Assembly (NCBI RefSeq): GCF_009649845.1
Contig: NZ_WJIE01000023.1
Location: forward strand, 41,491 to 105,490
Direction: 5' to 3'
Origin: Polyangium spumosum
Lineage (GTDB): Bacteria; Myxococcota_A; Polyangia; Polyangiales; Polyangiaceae
Length of the DNA stretch: 64,000 bases
The notes under the pieces: generated by a model
Told to the model about the DNA's origin: nothing
The model's input: the letters and a program-made list of their open reading frames with translations, nothing else
Database searches by the model: none
Translations under genes and position numbers: made by a program
Shown here: positions 1-10,124 of the stretch, piece by piece
Layout: the number at the start of each line of letters is the position of its first letter
How positions within the stretch are numbered: position 1 is the first letter of the stretch

Positions 1-555
1 CGGACCAAAGCCGGGCGGCGCAGGCGGCAAACCGAACCCCTTGGGCGGCGAGGGCGGCTCGGGCGGCAGCCCGAAGCCCGCCGGGGGCGGGGGCGGCGGG
101 CCAAACCCTCCCGCGGGCGAGGGTGGCTCGGGCGGCGGGCCGAAGCCTGCCGGCGCCGGAGGCGGCGGGCCGAAGCCGGCCGGGCTGGGAGGAGGCCCGA
201 ACGCGGGGGCCGGGGGCGGCGGGCCGAAGCCGGGCGGAGCCGGCGGGGGTGCGCCGAACGCGGGGGCGGGCGGAGGCCCGAACGCGCCGGGGTTTGCCGC
301 GGGCGGCGGTCCGAAGCCGCCTCCGAAGCCGGGCGGAGCCGGCGGGGGCGCCCCGAAGCCCGCAGCCTCCGGGGGCGGCCCGAAGCCCCCCTGCTGCGGG
401 GGAGCCGGCGGGGGACCGTAGCCCTGTTGCCCGAACGCGGGAGGGGGCGGAGGAGGACCAAAGGCACCGGGCCCCGGGGGCCCGAGCGGAGAGGCGCAGA
501 TCGCGCAGAACTTGTCGGCGGGTGTGGCAGGCGCGCCGCAACGCGGGCAGTTCAT
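1..555 (-). CDS. Zinc-ribbon protein with long Pro/Gly/Phe-rich repeat region (partial, 3' end outside window)
   Basis: The reading frame opens with ATG at 555, preceded by an AGAAGGA-type ribosome binding site, and stays open to the left edge, so the C-terminus is missing. Residues 3-20 form a zinc ribbon (CPRC then CAIC, spacing CxxC-x10-CxxC). From about residue 25 the protein is a low-complexity repeat of units like GFGPPP, with Pro, Gly, Phe and Ala making up nearly everything. Such proteins in myxobacteria usually carry a zinc ribbon, a disordered linker and then a domain or membrane segments; that last part cannot be seen here. It lies downstream of rplS on the same strand but beyond a strong terminator, so it is probably its own transcription unit. 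Function is not recognisable. Confidence 0.8.
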   Translation of the reverse strand, partial: MNCPRCGAPATPADKFCAICASPLGPPGPGAFGPPPPPPAFGQQGYGPPPAPPQQGGFGPPPEAAGFGAPPPAPPGFGGGFGPPPAANPGAFGPPPAPAFGAPPPAPPGFGPPPPAPAFGPPPSPAGFGPPPPAPAGFGPPPEPPSPAGGFGPPPPPPAGFGLPPEPPSPPKGFGLPPAPPGFGP

Positions 556-886
556 AGTGTCCTTCTCGTCTTGACGGACCAAAGACCTCGTCCGCCTCGG
601 CGGCAGCATACCGTGGGGGCCGGACCGAGGATCAAGAAGAAGTGCTCTTTCCCTCGGCGGGGGGATCGTGCCCCCCGGATCACGACGCAGCGCGGCGCGC
701 CTCCTGGGTCGCGGGCGTGGGCGCTCGAGCGACGAAGTCCTGCGGCGCGGGTGTCTCGCAGCGCGGAGACGGCGGCCCAAACACGAAAGGGTGTCCTGGG
801 CCGGATCGGCCCCTGGGACACCCTTCGTGGTGTGTTCGGGAGAGAGCGGAGCGGAGGTGATGGGCCCCGAGGTGGGGCCTATCGGA
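556..886. other. Intergenic region between rplS and the zinc-ribbon gene
   Basis: This stretch of about 330 bases holds no convincing gene on either strand. It contains the rplS terminator hairpin (782-829) and must contain the promoter of the zinc-ribbon gene starting at 555, but I could not identify clear -35/-10 boxes. The open frames across it are GC-rich shadows without family features. Confidence 0.5.
782..829 (-). terminator. Long stem-loop terminator of the rplS operon
   Basis: Two nearly complementary arms of about 21 bases (CACGAAAGGGTGTCC... and ...GGACACCCTTCGTG) flank a GGATC loop, with one bulged base in each arm region. The hairpin sits about 57 bases past the rplS stop codon and between two genes on the same strand, which fits transcription termination. 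A clear T-tract is absent, as is common in very GC-rich genomes. Confidence 0.75.
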
Positions 887-1243
887 TCAGCCGTCCTTGG
901 CGTCGCGCACGCGGGCGGCCTTGCCGGCCAGCGAGCGGAGGTAGAACAGGCGCGAACGACGAACGACGCCGCGCGAGACCACCTCGATCTTGTCGATACG
1001 GGGGCTGTGCATCGGGAAGATGCGCTCCACGCCCACGTTGAAGCTCACCTTGCGGACCGTGAAGGTGCTGCGCGCACCGGCCCGATGTTGCTTCAGGACG
1101 ACGCCCTGGAAGACCTGGATACGCTCCTTCTCGCCCTCGACGATGCGGTAGTGGACCCGCACGGTGTCGCCGACGCGGAACTCCGGGAGCCCCTGGCGGA
1201 GCTGCGGGGTTTCGATCTTCGCAAGTACGTTCGAGGTGAGCAT
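887..1243 (-). CDS. rplS: 50S ribosomal protein L19
   Basis: A 118-residue protein of the normal L19 length. The hallmark stretch around residues 23-60 ([16 protein letters not shown], then RIQVFQGVV) and the central [19 protein letters not shown] segment are typical of bL19, which sits at the interface of the 30S and 50S subunits. The start ATG has AAGGACC seven bases upstream. It is the last gene of the rpmH-rnpA-yidD-yidC-jag run on the minus strand, about 175 bases after jag. In most bacteria rplS instead follows rpsP-rimM-trmD, so its position here is unusual. Identification is secure; whether it is co-transcribed with jag is inference. Confidence 0.97.
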   Translation of the reverse strand: MLTSNVLAKIETPQLRQGLPEFRVGDTVRVHYRIVEGEKERIQVFQGVVLKQHRAGARSTFTVRKVSFNVGVERIFPMHSPRIDKIEVVSRGVVRRSRLFYLRSLAGKAARVRDAKDG

Positions 1244-1418
1244 GTCGCGGTCCTTCGACTGGGGAGGGTCCCGGCTGTTGGGGCAAACGGCTCCACGCCT
1301 GCCGGAGACGACGAGGGAGCGGCATTATGCATACCGTCCCCACGCTGTCAACCGATCATGGAGCGTGTGGAGGCGGTGGATCGCGCGAGCAACGCCCCGC
1401 ACGATCGATTCGAGACAC

Positions 1419-2015
1419 CTAACGGCGGACGGGGATGATCTGCACGCGGCGGGCGTCGCCCTCGCCGTCGCTCTTCGTGACCACGCCGGGGAACTTGGCG
1501 AGGGCGAGGTGGACGACGCGGCGATCCTGCGGGTTCATCGGTTCGAACGTGATGATCTTGCCCTCCTCGACGGCCTGCTTGCCGAGGCGACGGGCCATCG
1601 AGGTGAGCGTCTCCTCGCGGCGCGCCCGGTAGCCCTCGGCGTCGATGATCACGTGGCGGCGCTGCTTGCCGGGCCGGTTGATCACGCGGTTCGCGAGGAA
1701 CTGCAGCGCGGCGAGCGTCTGGCCCTTCTTGCCGATGATGCGGCCGGCGTCCCTGCCCTCGATCTCCAGCCGGATCTCCTCGGGCGGATCCTCCGGCTCG
1801 TTCTCGAGCAGGTCCACGGTGCAGTCCATGCCCATCGCCGCGAGCGTATCGATGACGAAGTCGAGCGCTTGATCGGCGCGACCATCCTCCTCGAACGGGG
1901 CTCTCGCCTCGTCGCCGCGCTCGTCGCGCTCGTCGTCCTGCCGGGTGCCTTCGGCGTTCACGCTGGTCTTCCCGGGAGCTCCATTATCCACGGACACGTG
2001 CCTTTCCCTTTCCAA
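1419..2015 (-). CDS. jag: KH/R3H-domain RNA-binding protein Jag (KhpB)
   Basis: The 198-residue product has an acidic, probably disordered N-terminus (residues 1-45), a KH domain with the diagnostic GRIIGKKGQTLAALQ motif at about 85-105, and a C-terminal R3H domain (QDRRVVHLALAK at about 163-175). Jag/KhpB proteins bind RNA, often with KhpA, and influence cell elongation and division. The typical N-terminal Jag_N domain is not evident, so this is a shortened form. The chosen ATG overlaps the yidC stop by about 32 bases; an in-frame GTG six codons later would almost remove the overlap and is an alternative start. Position right behind yidC is the standard arrangement. Confidence 0.9.
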   Translation of the reverse strand: MERERHVSVDNGAPGKTSVNAEGTRQDDERDERGDEARAPFEEDGRADQALDFVIDTLAAMGMDCTVDLLENEPEDPPEEIRLEIEGRDAGRIIGKKGQTLAALQFLANRVINRPGKQRRHVIIDAEGYRARREETLTSMARRLGKQAVEEGKIITFEPMNPQDRRVVHLALAKFPGVVTKSDGEGDARRVQIIPVRR

Positions 2016-3765
2016 GAGCAGGCGCCGACTTGGTTTCGTCGCCCGAAGATTTGCTGGGCTTCTCGCGCACCTCGATGCCGGCGGGGCCCTGCGTCTTGCG
2101 GCTCAGGTAGCGCTCGACCGCGACCTGCTGGGCGATGCCGAGCCACGTGTTGGTCAGCATGTACACGCCGAGGCCCGCGGGGAGGTAGAGCATCATCACC
2201 ACGAAGATGCCGGGCAGCACGTACTGCATCATCTTCTGCTGCATCGGATCGCCCTGCGGCGGCATGAGCTTCTGCTGGAAGTAGCTCGACGCGCCGAGGA
2301 TCGCGGGGATGACGAAGTATTCGCCCTTGTCCGAGAGGTCCGGGATGATCCGGGCCGAGAGGAAGGGCACGTGGTAGAGCTCGACCGCCGTCTGCAGGGC
2401 CTGGTAGAGCGCGAACCACACGGGCATCTGCAAGAGCACCGGGATGCAGCCGAGCACCGGGTTCGTCACGCCGTGCTTGCGCCAGAGCTCCTGGAGCGCG
2501 AGCCCGCGCTGCGCAGGGTCGTCCTTGTAGCGCGCGTTGAGCTCGTCCATCTCCGGCTTCAGCCGGCGCATCGCGGCGCTGCTCTTGATCTGCGAGATGC
2601 TGAGCGGGAAGAGCAACATGCGCACGGTGATCGTGAGCAGCGCGATCGCGAAGCCCCAGCTCCCGACGGCCTTGTAGAGGAACTTGAGGTAACCAACGAG
2701 GACCTTCGCGATCGGCGAGAACGTGCCGAGATCGATCACCTCGGTGATGCCCGGGCCCACGGCCGCGAGCACCTCGCGCTCCTTCGGGCCCGCGTAGCTC
2801 AGGACCTTGTACGTCTGCGTCGCCTGCGGCGCGAGCTCGACCTCGGGGTAGGCGAGGCGCGCGCGGTAGACGTGGCCGTGGTTCTTCTCGTCCTTCTTGC
2901 GGTTCGCGGCGGAGAACGTGGCGCGATCCCAGTCCTCCTCGATCTGCGTCTCCGCGAACGGCGTCGGGCCCTCGACCGGGATCGCAGTCTTCGTGAAGTA
3001 GACGCTGCTCACCCCGACGTACTTCGCCGCGCCGGGGCTGCGCCGCCAGAGCTCGGTCGTGAACTCCGGGTCCTTGAAGTCCTTCGGCTCGAACGCGTCG
3101 GCGTGCAGGCGATCGACCTTCTCGGTCGTGACGGCGAGGACGTCCGTCATGTGCTCCGAGATGCGGCCCAGGCTGCCCTCGACCTCTTTCGAGGTGCGCC
3201 ACGAGGTCTGCTCCACCGTGAGGCGATGCTTGAGCGGCTCGGCGGCGAGGTTCTGCACCTCGACCGCCATCTCGAGCTCGAAGGGTTTGCCCGTCTCGCG
3301 CACGATCTTCGTGATCTTCGCGCTCGGACCCTCGTGGACGAACGTGCACGACTTGCCGTCCTGCGCGGTGATCTTCCAGTCGAGGTTGTCGACGGCGACC
3401 TGCTGTTTGTCGACGCCGGGCAGGTGGAAGTTCGTCCGGAGCGGGCTCCGCCACTCTCGCGAGGTCGTCACGAGATCGATCGGCTGCCCGTTCTTCGAGT
3501 ACTTCGCTTGATCGGTGAGCCGCAGGTGGCGAAGTGATGCGCCGTGCGACGACAGCTCGGCCTCGAAGCGGGGCCCGGTGATGGTGCACGTCTCTTCGGG
3601 AGCTCGCTGGGCATCGGCGGCCGGGAGGTCGTAAAACGTGTTCGGCTGGACGTCTGCGTCGCCGCCGCCGAACAAGTTGCCGCCGAACTGCCAGAACAAG
3701 ATGGCAGCGATGCCGATGAGCACCCACTGAGCGATTTTGCCGCGTTCCATGAAATCCTTCGGCAA
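1984..3765 (-). CDS. yidC: Membrane protein insertase YidC
   Basis: A 593-residue inner-membrane insertase that integrates and folds membrane proteins alone or with SecYEG. The first transmembrane segment lies at about residues 11-30, followed by a large periplasmic beta-super-sandwich domain (about 60-360) and the conserved five-helix core from about 370, with the hydrophilic-groove arginine in TITVRMLLFPLS and the LQMPVWFALYQAL and QKMMQYVLPG segments. Length matches Gram-negative YidC with a large P1 domain. The start at 3765 could instead be the ATG five codons later (MERGKIAQWV), which is closer to usual N-termini. Upstream yidD and rnpA, downstream jag: classic order. Confidence 0.97.
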   Translation of the reverse strand: MPKDFMERGKIAQWVLIGIAAILFWQFGGNLFGGGDADVQPNTFYDLPAADAQRAPEETCTITGPRFEAELSSHGASLRHLRLTDQAKYSKNGQPIDLVTTSREWRSPLRTNFHLPGVDKQQVAVDNLDWKITAQDGKSCTFVHEGPSAKITKIVRETGKPFELEMAVEVQNLAAEPLKHRLTVEQTSWRTSKEVEGSLGRISEHMTDVLAVTTEKVDRLHADAFEPKDFKDPEFTTELWRRSPGAAKYVGVSSVYFTKTAIPVEGPTPFAETQIEEDWDRATFSAANRKKDEKNHGHVYRARLAYPEVELAPQATQTYKVLSYAGPKEREVLAAVGPGITEVIDLGTFSPIAKVLVGYLKFLYKAVGSWGFAIALLTITVRMLLFPLSISQIKSSAAMRRLKPEMDELNARYKDDPAQRGLALQELWRKHGVTNPVLGCIPVLLQMPVWFALYQALQTAVELYHVPFLSARIIPDLSDKGEYFVIPAILGASSYFQQKLMPPQGDPMQQKMMQYVLPGIFVVMMLYLPAGLGVYMLTNTWLGIAQQVAVERYLSRKTQGPAGIEVREKPSKSSGDETKSAPALGKGKARVRG

Positions 3766-3862
3766 TCTCCTTGCCGTGAAACCCTACAGATCCTTGCCTC
3801 GCCCCGTGGCCGCGTGATCACCCCGGACGAGCTCGCTCGCTTGGCGAGCATGCGTGAGGAAA

Positions 3863-4222
3863 CTAGCCAGCCTCATGGATCGCGCCACTGCTCCACGGCG
3901 AAAGTCGAGCGTCGTGGGAAGAAAGGTCGTCTCCTTCCACGCTCCGATCCGGGCCCTGCCGCGCGGGCTCTTCCGTGCGCGAGCGGCCGATCCGTGGAGG
4001 CGGCGGAGGATCGTAGCCGCCCGGATGGAACGGGTGGCACTTACACAGGCGCTTCACTGAAAGCAAGCTCCCGCGCAGCGCTCCATGGCCCGCGATGCAC
4101 GCGGCGGCATACCGCGAGCAGGACGGTTCGAAGCGACAAACAGGGCCGAAGAGCGCGAGCAGCACCTTCGAGAGCGTCAGTTGGTAGACGCGGATCAGCA
4201 GGAGGAGGAGCTTGGCCAGCAT
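3863..4222 (-). CDS. yidD: Membrane protein insertion efficiency factor YidD
   Basis: Starting at ATG 4222 (MLAKLLLLLIRVYQLT) gives a 119-residue protein with an N-terminal amphipathic/hydrophobic helix and the family signature CRFEPSCSRYAAACIAGHG followed by RLCKCHPFHPGGYDP. YidD is a small membrane-associated protein that aids YidC-dependent insertion. The open frame extends upstream, but that extension is Arg/Pro-rich and unlike the family, so the internal start is preferred. It has a longer, hydrophilic C-terminal tail of about 40 residues compared with the usual 70-90 aa. It lies between rnpA and yidC, as in most bacteria. Confidence 0.93.
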   Translation of the reverse strand: MLAKLLLLLIRVYQLTLSKVLLALFGPVCRFEPSCSRYAAACIAGHGALRGSLLSVKRLCKCHPFHPGGYDPPPPPRIGRSRTEEPARQGPDRSVEGDDLSSHDARLSPWSSGAIHEAG

Positions 4223-4305
4223 GATGCGGGGCGGGGCCGGCGAGACGAGATCGGGAGGCGAAGCTTGGGGGCCCGCGTTCTCGCTTGCAAGCTCGAGCGC
4301 AGCCT

Positions 4306-4698
4306 TTACGGCCCTCGTCGGGGCGGTTTCTCGGGGCCGCCTGCCGGCTTGCCGCCCGCGCGCTTGCGCACGAGGGGGAGCACCGCCTGGACCTCGGCCT
4401 CGAGCTCCGCGCAAGCGAGCTCGTCCACGCCCGGACGCACGATCACCACGACGTCGACGCCTGGCGGGAACGACGCCGCGTTCTTGCGGAAGACCTCACG
4501 CAGAAGACGTTTCGCCCGGTTGCGCTGCACGGCGCACCCCACCTTCCGCGACGCGACCACGCCGAAGCGTGTGGTCGTGTCGTCGGGGCGGGGGGCGATC
4601 AGGATCAGGAGGTGGCGCGTGGTGACGCGGGCGCCGCCCTCCTGCACGCGCAGGAACTCGGAGCGGCGCCGTAACCGTCGCGCTCGCGTGAACCGCAA
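4306..4698 (-). CDS. rnpA: Ribonuclease P protein component
   Basis: A 130-residue basic protein that assists the RNase P ribozyme in 5' tRNA maturation. The family pattern is clear: N-terminal RRLRRRSEFLRV, then RFGVVASRKVGCAVQRNRAKRLLREVFR, the RNR signature, and a central VIVRPG strand. It begins with a TTG codon that directly abuts the rpmH stop, with no spacer, suggesting translational coupling to rpmH. The C-terminus has an extra Lys/Arg/Pro/Gly-rich tail. The next Met is far inside the domain, so the TTG is the only reasonable start. Confidence 0.95.
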   Translation of the reverse strand: MRFTRARRLRRRSEFLRVQEGGARVTTRHLLILIAPRPDDTTTRFGVVASRKVGCAVQRNRAKRLLREVFRKNAASFPPGVDVVVIVRPGVDELACAELEAEVQAVLPLVRKRAGGKPAGGPEKPPRRGP

Positions 4699-4848
4699 CT
4701 ACTTCTTGTAAATCGACGGGGCGAGGCGCGCGCGGCCCTTGCGCCGGCGGTTGTTGATGACCTTGCGGCCACCGCTCGTGGCCATGCGCGCCCGGAAGCC
4801 GTGCGTACGCGCGCGGCGGGTGTTGTGGGGCTGGAACGTGCGCTTCAT
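4699..4848 (-). CDS. rpmH: 50S ribosomal protein L34
   Basis: A 49-residue, strongly basic protein beginning [20 protein letters not shown], the invariant bL34 start, and ending in LAPSIYKK. The TAG stop is immediately followed by the TTG start of rnpA. It is the first gene of the minus-strand block and its promoter must lie in the region just upstream (4849-5160). Too short for most automatic ORF filters, but its identity is unambiguous. Confidence 0.98.
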   Translation of the reverse strand: MKRTFQPHNTRRARTHGFRARMATSGGRKVINNRRRKGRARLAPSIYKK

Positions 4849-5160
4849 CGTAGGACCCTTCAGAACCCTTCGTTTTCGGGGCGCGCAAAGTAAGCACAGG
4901 TCCGCTCGCTGGTCAAGACCACGAAACGGCCTGGATCGCGCGTCCTCCGTCTCGTTCGATTTACCCGTCCCCGTGCCGCGCGCAAGAGGGAAGGCGAGCT
5001 CTTGCTTTGCGGCTTCTCCCTACACTGCAAGTCGTTCCATGGGCCCGCACGCCTGGTGTAGCCTCCGCTTGCACGGGGGGCCCGGTGCTTCATCGCGCGA
5101 AGATCGCGCCCGGGCCTCTCGCTTCCGCGCGCAGCGCGCGCCGAGGAGACGCCAAAAACC
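4849..5160. promoter_or_regulatory. Divergent intergenic region between rpmH and the OmpA-family gene
   Basis: About 310 bases separate rpmH (minus) from the OmpA-like gene (plus), so promoters of both must be here. I see a GAGGAG ribosome-binding-like sequence about 12 bases before the ATG at 5161 and a self-complementary CGCGCGCAGCGCGCGC stretch near 5128-5143. No DnaA-box cluster was found, so this does not look like the replication origin although rpmH/rnpA often sit near one. Confidence 0.5.
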
Positions 5161-6978
5161 ATGGCCCAGTCCGACCATCCCCGAGCCCGATCGTCCGCCG
5201 GTGACACCGCGACGCGAGGCCCCGAAGACGAGCGCGCGCAGAAGCCCGGTCGCACGTCTCTCCTGCGCCGCGTCGCTTCGGCTTGCTCGGCCGCCATCGC
5301 GGCTGCCGCCGTTTTCCTGGGCGCGCCCGCGGAAGCCGAGGCACAGCAGTCCACGATGTACCTCGATCGCCTCTTCATCGGAGGCGCGCCCGAGGACGCG
5401 ATCGGGCTCTGGCGCCCGCACTTCAACCCGCAGACGCGGTTCTTCGGCCAGCTCGGCATGGGCTTCGCGCTGAACCCGTTCCGCATCGAGAACCATCAGG
5501 ACGATCCGCGAGACGCCGGCCTCTTCAGCCAGCGCAGCAGCGCGCCCGTCGGCCCGCAGCTCATCAGCTACCTCGACGTCGGCATCGAGGTCCTCGAGCG
5601 CGTATCGTTCCAGGCGAACTTGCCGATCGTGCTCTTCCAGGACGGCGGCACGACGTACCTCGCGAGCGTCTCCGGATCGCAGACCGTCAGCATGCGGGCG
5701 ACGGCGCCGATGGACATGCGCCTCGACGCGCGCGTGCTCCTGTGGAGGAACGCCGCGCGCACCTTCAAGCTCGGCCTCGAAGGCGCGGTCTGGCTCCCGA
5801 CGGGTGACAACGACTCGTTCGCCGGCGACTCGAGCGCGAGCGGCGGCTTCCAGGTCGCGGTCGAGTACGACCTCAAGAGCTTCTTCATCGTGGCCAACAC
5901 GGGCCTGCAGTTCCGGCCCCCGGGCGGCGTGAACGACTTCCGATCCGGCTCCGAGTGGCGCTGGGGCTTCGGCGGCTTCCTGCCGCTGCGCGGCGGCGCG
6001 CTCCGCCTCGGCGCGCAGATCTTCGGCTCCACGGGCATCGTCGGCGACACGGTCTTCGACGTCGACAACACCCCGATCGAGTGGATGGTCGAGGGTCGTT
6101 ACGCGTTCGATCAGAAGAAACGCGCGTGGGTCGGCGTCGGCGGCGGCACGCGCATCACGCCCGGATACGCGCCGGATTTCCGCGCCGTCGCGACGGTCGG
6201 TTACGCGTTCCCGATCAAGGACACGAACCCGCCCTCGCCGAGCAAGCGCTTCAAGAGCGGGCGCTGGGCCGAGCACGGCGCGGACACGGACAAGGACGGG
6301 CTCCCGGACGACATCGATCTGTGCCCGACGGACCCCGAGGATCACAAGCCGCCGAACACGGACGACGGCTGCCCGCAGCCGCCCGATCGTGACGGCGACG
6401 GCATCCCCGACAACGTCGACAAGTGCCCCGACACGCCCGAGGACTTCGACAAGGTCGACGATCAGGACGGCTGCCCCGAGGACGATCCCGACAAGGACGG
6501 CATCGGCGACGCGACCGACGCCTGCCCGAAGGAGCCCGGCGACGCGAACCCCGATGCCACGAAGAACGGCTGCCCGACCTTCATCCGCAGGGTCACCGGC
6601 TCGAACGAGATCCAGATCCTGAAGAAGGTCGAGTTCGCCACGGGCAAGTCGACGATCCTGCAGCAGAGCTACCCGATCCTCGACGAGGTCGTGCGCCTCT
6701 TGAAGGTGAACCCCGAGATCAAGCACCTCGCGATCGAGGGCCACACCGACAACCGCGGCTCCGACGAGCTCAACGAGAAGCTCTCGACCGATCGCTCGAA
6801 CGCCGTCCTCGACTACCTCGTCAAGAAGGGCGGCATCGCGCCGGAGCGGTTGAGCGCCACCGGCTTCGGTCCACGCCGGCCCATCGCCGACAACAACACG
6901 GCCGCCGGAAGGCAGACCAACCGGCGCGTCGAGTTCCACATCCGCGAGAAGGCGGCGGATGTACCGGCGCCGCAATGA
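5161..6978 (+). CDS. OmpA-family outer-membrane protein with thrombospondin type-3 repeats
   Basis: A 605-residue protein with a basic N-region and a hydrophobic Ala-rich stretch (about 35-62) that looks like a signal peptide ending near AEAQ. Residues about 65-375 have the alternating pattern of a beta-barrel. Residues about 385-475 hold Asp-rich type-3 repeats (DTDKDGLPDDIDLCP, DRDGDGIPDNVDKCP, DPDKDGIGDATDACP) that bind calcium. The C-terminal 110 residues form an OmpA domain (EGHTDNRGSDELNEKLSTDR), whose Asp and Arg bind peptidoglycan. The protein likely links the outer membrane to the cell wall. Its stop overlaps the next small lipoprotein gene by 20 bases. Confidence 0.92.
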   Translation: MAQSDHPRARSSAGDTATRGPEDERAQKPGRTSLLRRVASACSAAIAAAAVFLGAPAEAEAQQSTMYLDRLFIGGAPEDAIGLWRPHFNPQTRFFGQLGMGFALNPFRIENHQDDPRDAGLFSQRSSAPVGPQLISYLDVGIEVLERVSFQANLPIVLFQDGGTTYLASVSGSQTVSMRATAPMDMRLDARVLLWRNAARTFKLGLEGAVWLPTGDNDSFAGDSSASGGFQVAVEYDLKSFFIVANTGLQFRPPGGVNDFRSGSEWRWGFGGFLPLRGGALRLGAQIFGSTGIVGDTVFDVDNTPIEWMVEGRYAFDQKKRAWVGVGGGTRITPGYAPDFRAVATVGYAFPIKDTNPPSPSKRFKSGRWAEHGADTDKDGLPDDIDLCPTDPEDHKPPNTDDGCPQPPDRDGDGIPDNVDKCPDTPEDFDKVDDQDGCPEDDPDKDGIGDATDACPKEPGDANPDATKNGCPTFIRRVTGSNEIQILKKVEFATGKSTILQQSYPILDEVVRLLKVNPEIKHLAIEGHTDNRGSDELNEKLSTDRSNAVLDYLVKKGGIAPERLSATGFGPRRPIADNNTAAGRQTNRRVEFHIREKAADVPAPQ

Positions 6979-7270
6979 TGGCGCCGCCGCGCTCCTGCTC
7001 GCGCTCGCCGCGGCCGTCCTCGGCTCCGGGTGCGAGAAGGAGCGCGGCTCGCCTTACGCCTGCTCCTGTACGTTCCTCACGGACTTCGACGACAACTCCG
7101 GCAGCGAGGTGACGGTGTGCTCGCCCTCGGACGAACGCGCCCCCGATTTCGCCCGGGGCTGCGCGCAGTCCGGGGCGCCTGCGCCGGTGGAAAAGTGTAC
7201 CTGCAAGGTCGAAAGAGGAGCCGGGACGTGTGAGGTCGGGCTCTGTCGGAATCGACCTCGCGGCGAGTGA
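6959..7270 (+). CDS. Small Cys-rich lipoprotein
   Basis: A 103-residue protein with an N-terminal hydrophobic segment and a lipobox (LGSGC at about residues 21-25), so it is probably lipid-anchored after cleavage. The mature part contains eight or so further cysteines (CSCTF, CAQS, CTCKVE, CEVGLC), suggesting a disulfide-stabilised fold in the periplasm or outer membrane. It overlaps the OmpA-like gene by 20 bases and is probably co-translated with it. I do not recognise a family. Confidence 0.7.
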   Translation: MYRRRNDGAAALLLALAAAVLGSGCEKERGSPYACSCTFLTDFDDNSGSEVTVCSPSDERAPDFARGCAQSGAPAPVEKCTCKVERGAGTCEVGLCRNRPRGE

Positions 7271-7315
7271 AATCTCCGTGCATTGCCGCTCCACGCGGGC
7301 CGTCGAAGAGGCACA

Positions 7316-7984
7316 ATGGCCATGATGAAGCTCGCCTCCGCCCTCTTCTTCGCCCTCGCCCTCGTGCCCGGCGCGGCGCTCGCCGAGGTGACGCGCGCCG
7401 AGCCCGCCGCGAAGCCGGACGCCGCGCCGCCGAAGGGCTTCGTCACCGTCGCTTGCAACCCGGGCTGCGAGGGTGTGCTCGTCGACGGCCGCTCGCTCGG
7501 GCCTTCCCCGGTCGTGCGCGCGGAGTTGCCCGCGGGGACCCACAAGCTCACGCTGCGCCGCAAGGGTTACCCGGAGAAGAAGGTCGACGTCGTGGTGAAG
7601 GCGGGCGCGACGGCGCTCGTCGACGTCAAGCTCGTCCAGCAAGCCGCGCCGCCGAAGGAGCCGCCGTCCGACATCGCGGCGCGCGTCGCGGCCCGGAAGA
7701 TCAAGGCCGACGGCTTCCTCTCGGTCGTCTGCGATCCGGCCTGTGATCAGGTCATCGTCGACGGCAAGCGCAAGCTCGGCCCCGCGCCGCACACGAACGT
7801 GTCGTTCCCCGGCGGCCAGCACGAGATCAGGATCCAGCGCAAGGGCGCGCCCGACAAGGTGATGGTCGTGAACCTCGTCCCCGGACAAACCACGGCCTTC
7901 CGGGTCGCGATGCACACCGAGGCCGAGCGCGCCGTCGTGCCCGCGAAGGCCTCTGCCGAGCCGAAGGCGAAGCCGAAGCGCTGA
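7316..7984 (+). CDS. PEGA-domain protein (two PEGA repeats), exported
   Basis: From ATG 7316 the protein has 222 residues with a signal peptide (MAMMKLASALFFALALVPGAALAE). Two PEGA-like repeats follow: one at about residues 40-105 (GFVTVACNPGCEGVLVDGRSLG... LPAGTHKLTLRRKGY) and one at about 130-200 (GFLSVVCDPACDQVIVDG... FPGGQHEIRIQRKG). Both carry a CxxxC pair, which is unusual for PEGA and may form disulfides. PEGA domains are surface-associated beta modules common in myxobacteria. An upstream in-frame start exists but would add 11 residues before the signal peptide. The gene converges with the next gene, leaving three bases between stops. Confidence 0.8.
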   Translation: MAMMKLASALFFALALVPGAALAEVTRAEPAAKPDAAPPKGFVTVACNPGCEGVLVDGRSLGPSPVVRAELPAGTHKLTLRRKGYPEKKVDVVVKAGATALVDVKLVQQAAPPKEPPSDIAARVAARKIKADGFLSVVCDPACDQVIVDGKRKLGPAPHTNVSFPGGQHEIRIQRKGAPDKVMVVNLVPGQTTAFRVAMHTEAERAVVPAKASAEPKAKPKR

Positions 7985-7987
7985 CGA

Positions 7988-10072
<2,085 letters not shown>

Positions 10073-10124
10073 GCGGAGCACCTAGGGCATCGAGGACCCG
10101 GCGGGAAGGCGGAATTCCCCGACT

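Noticed and set aside
1..420. Plus-strand Gly/Pro-rich protein at the left edge
   Set aside because: It is the reverse-strand shadow of the zinc-ribbon gene's repeat region, which has a proper start and a real domain on the minus strand.
1984..1991. DnaA box and possible replication origin near rpmH
   Set aside because: Only a single TTATCCAC sequence inside yidC; no cluster of boxes, no AT-rich unwinding region and no dnaA or parAB genes.
7985..7987. Bidirectional terminator between the PEGA gene and the DUF255 gene
   Set aside because: The three-base gap has no room for one, and I saw no convincing hairpin in the adjoining coding ends.
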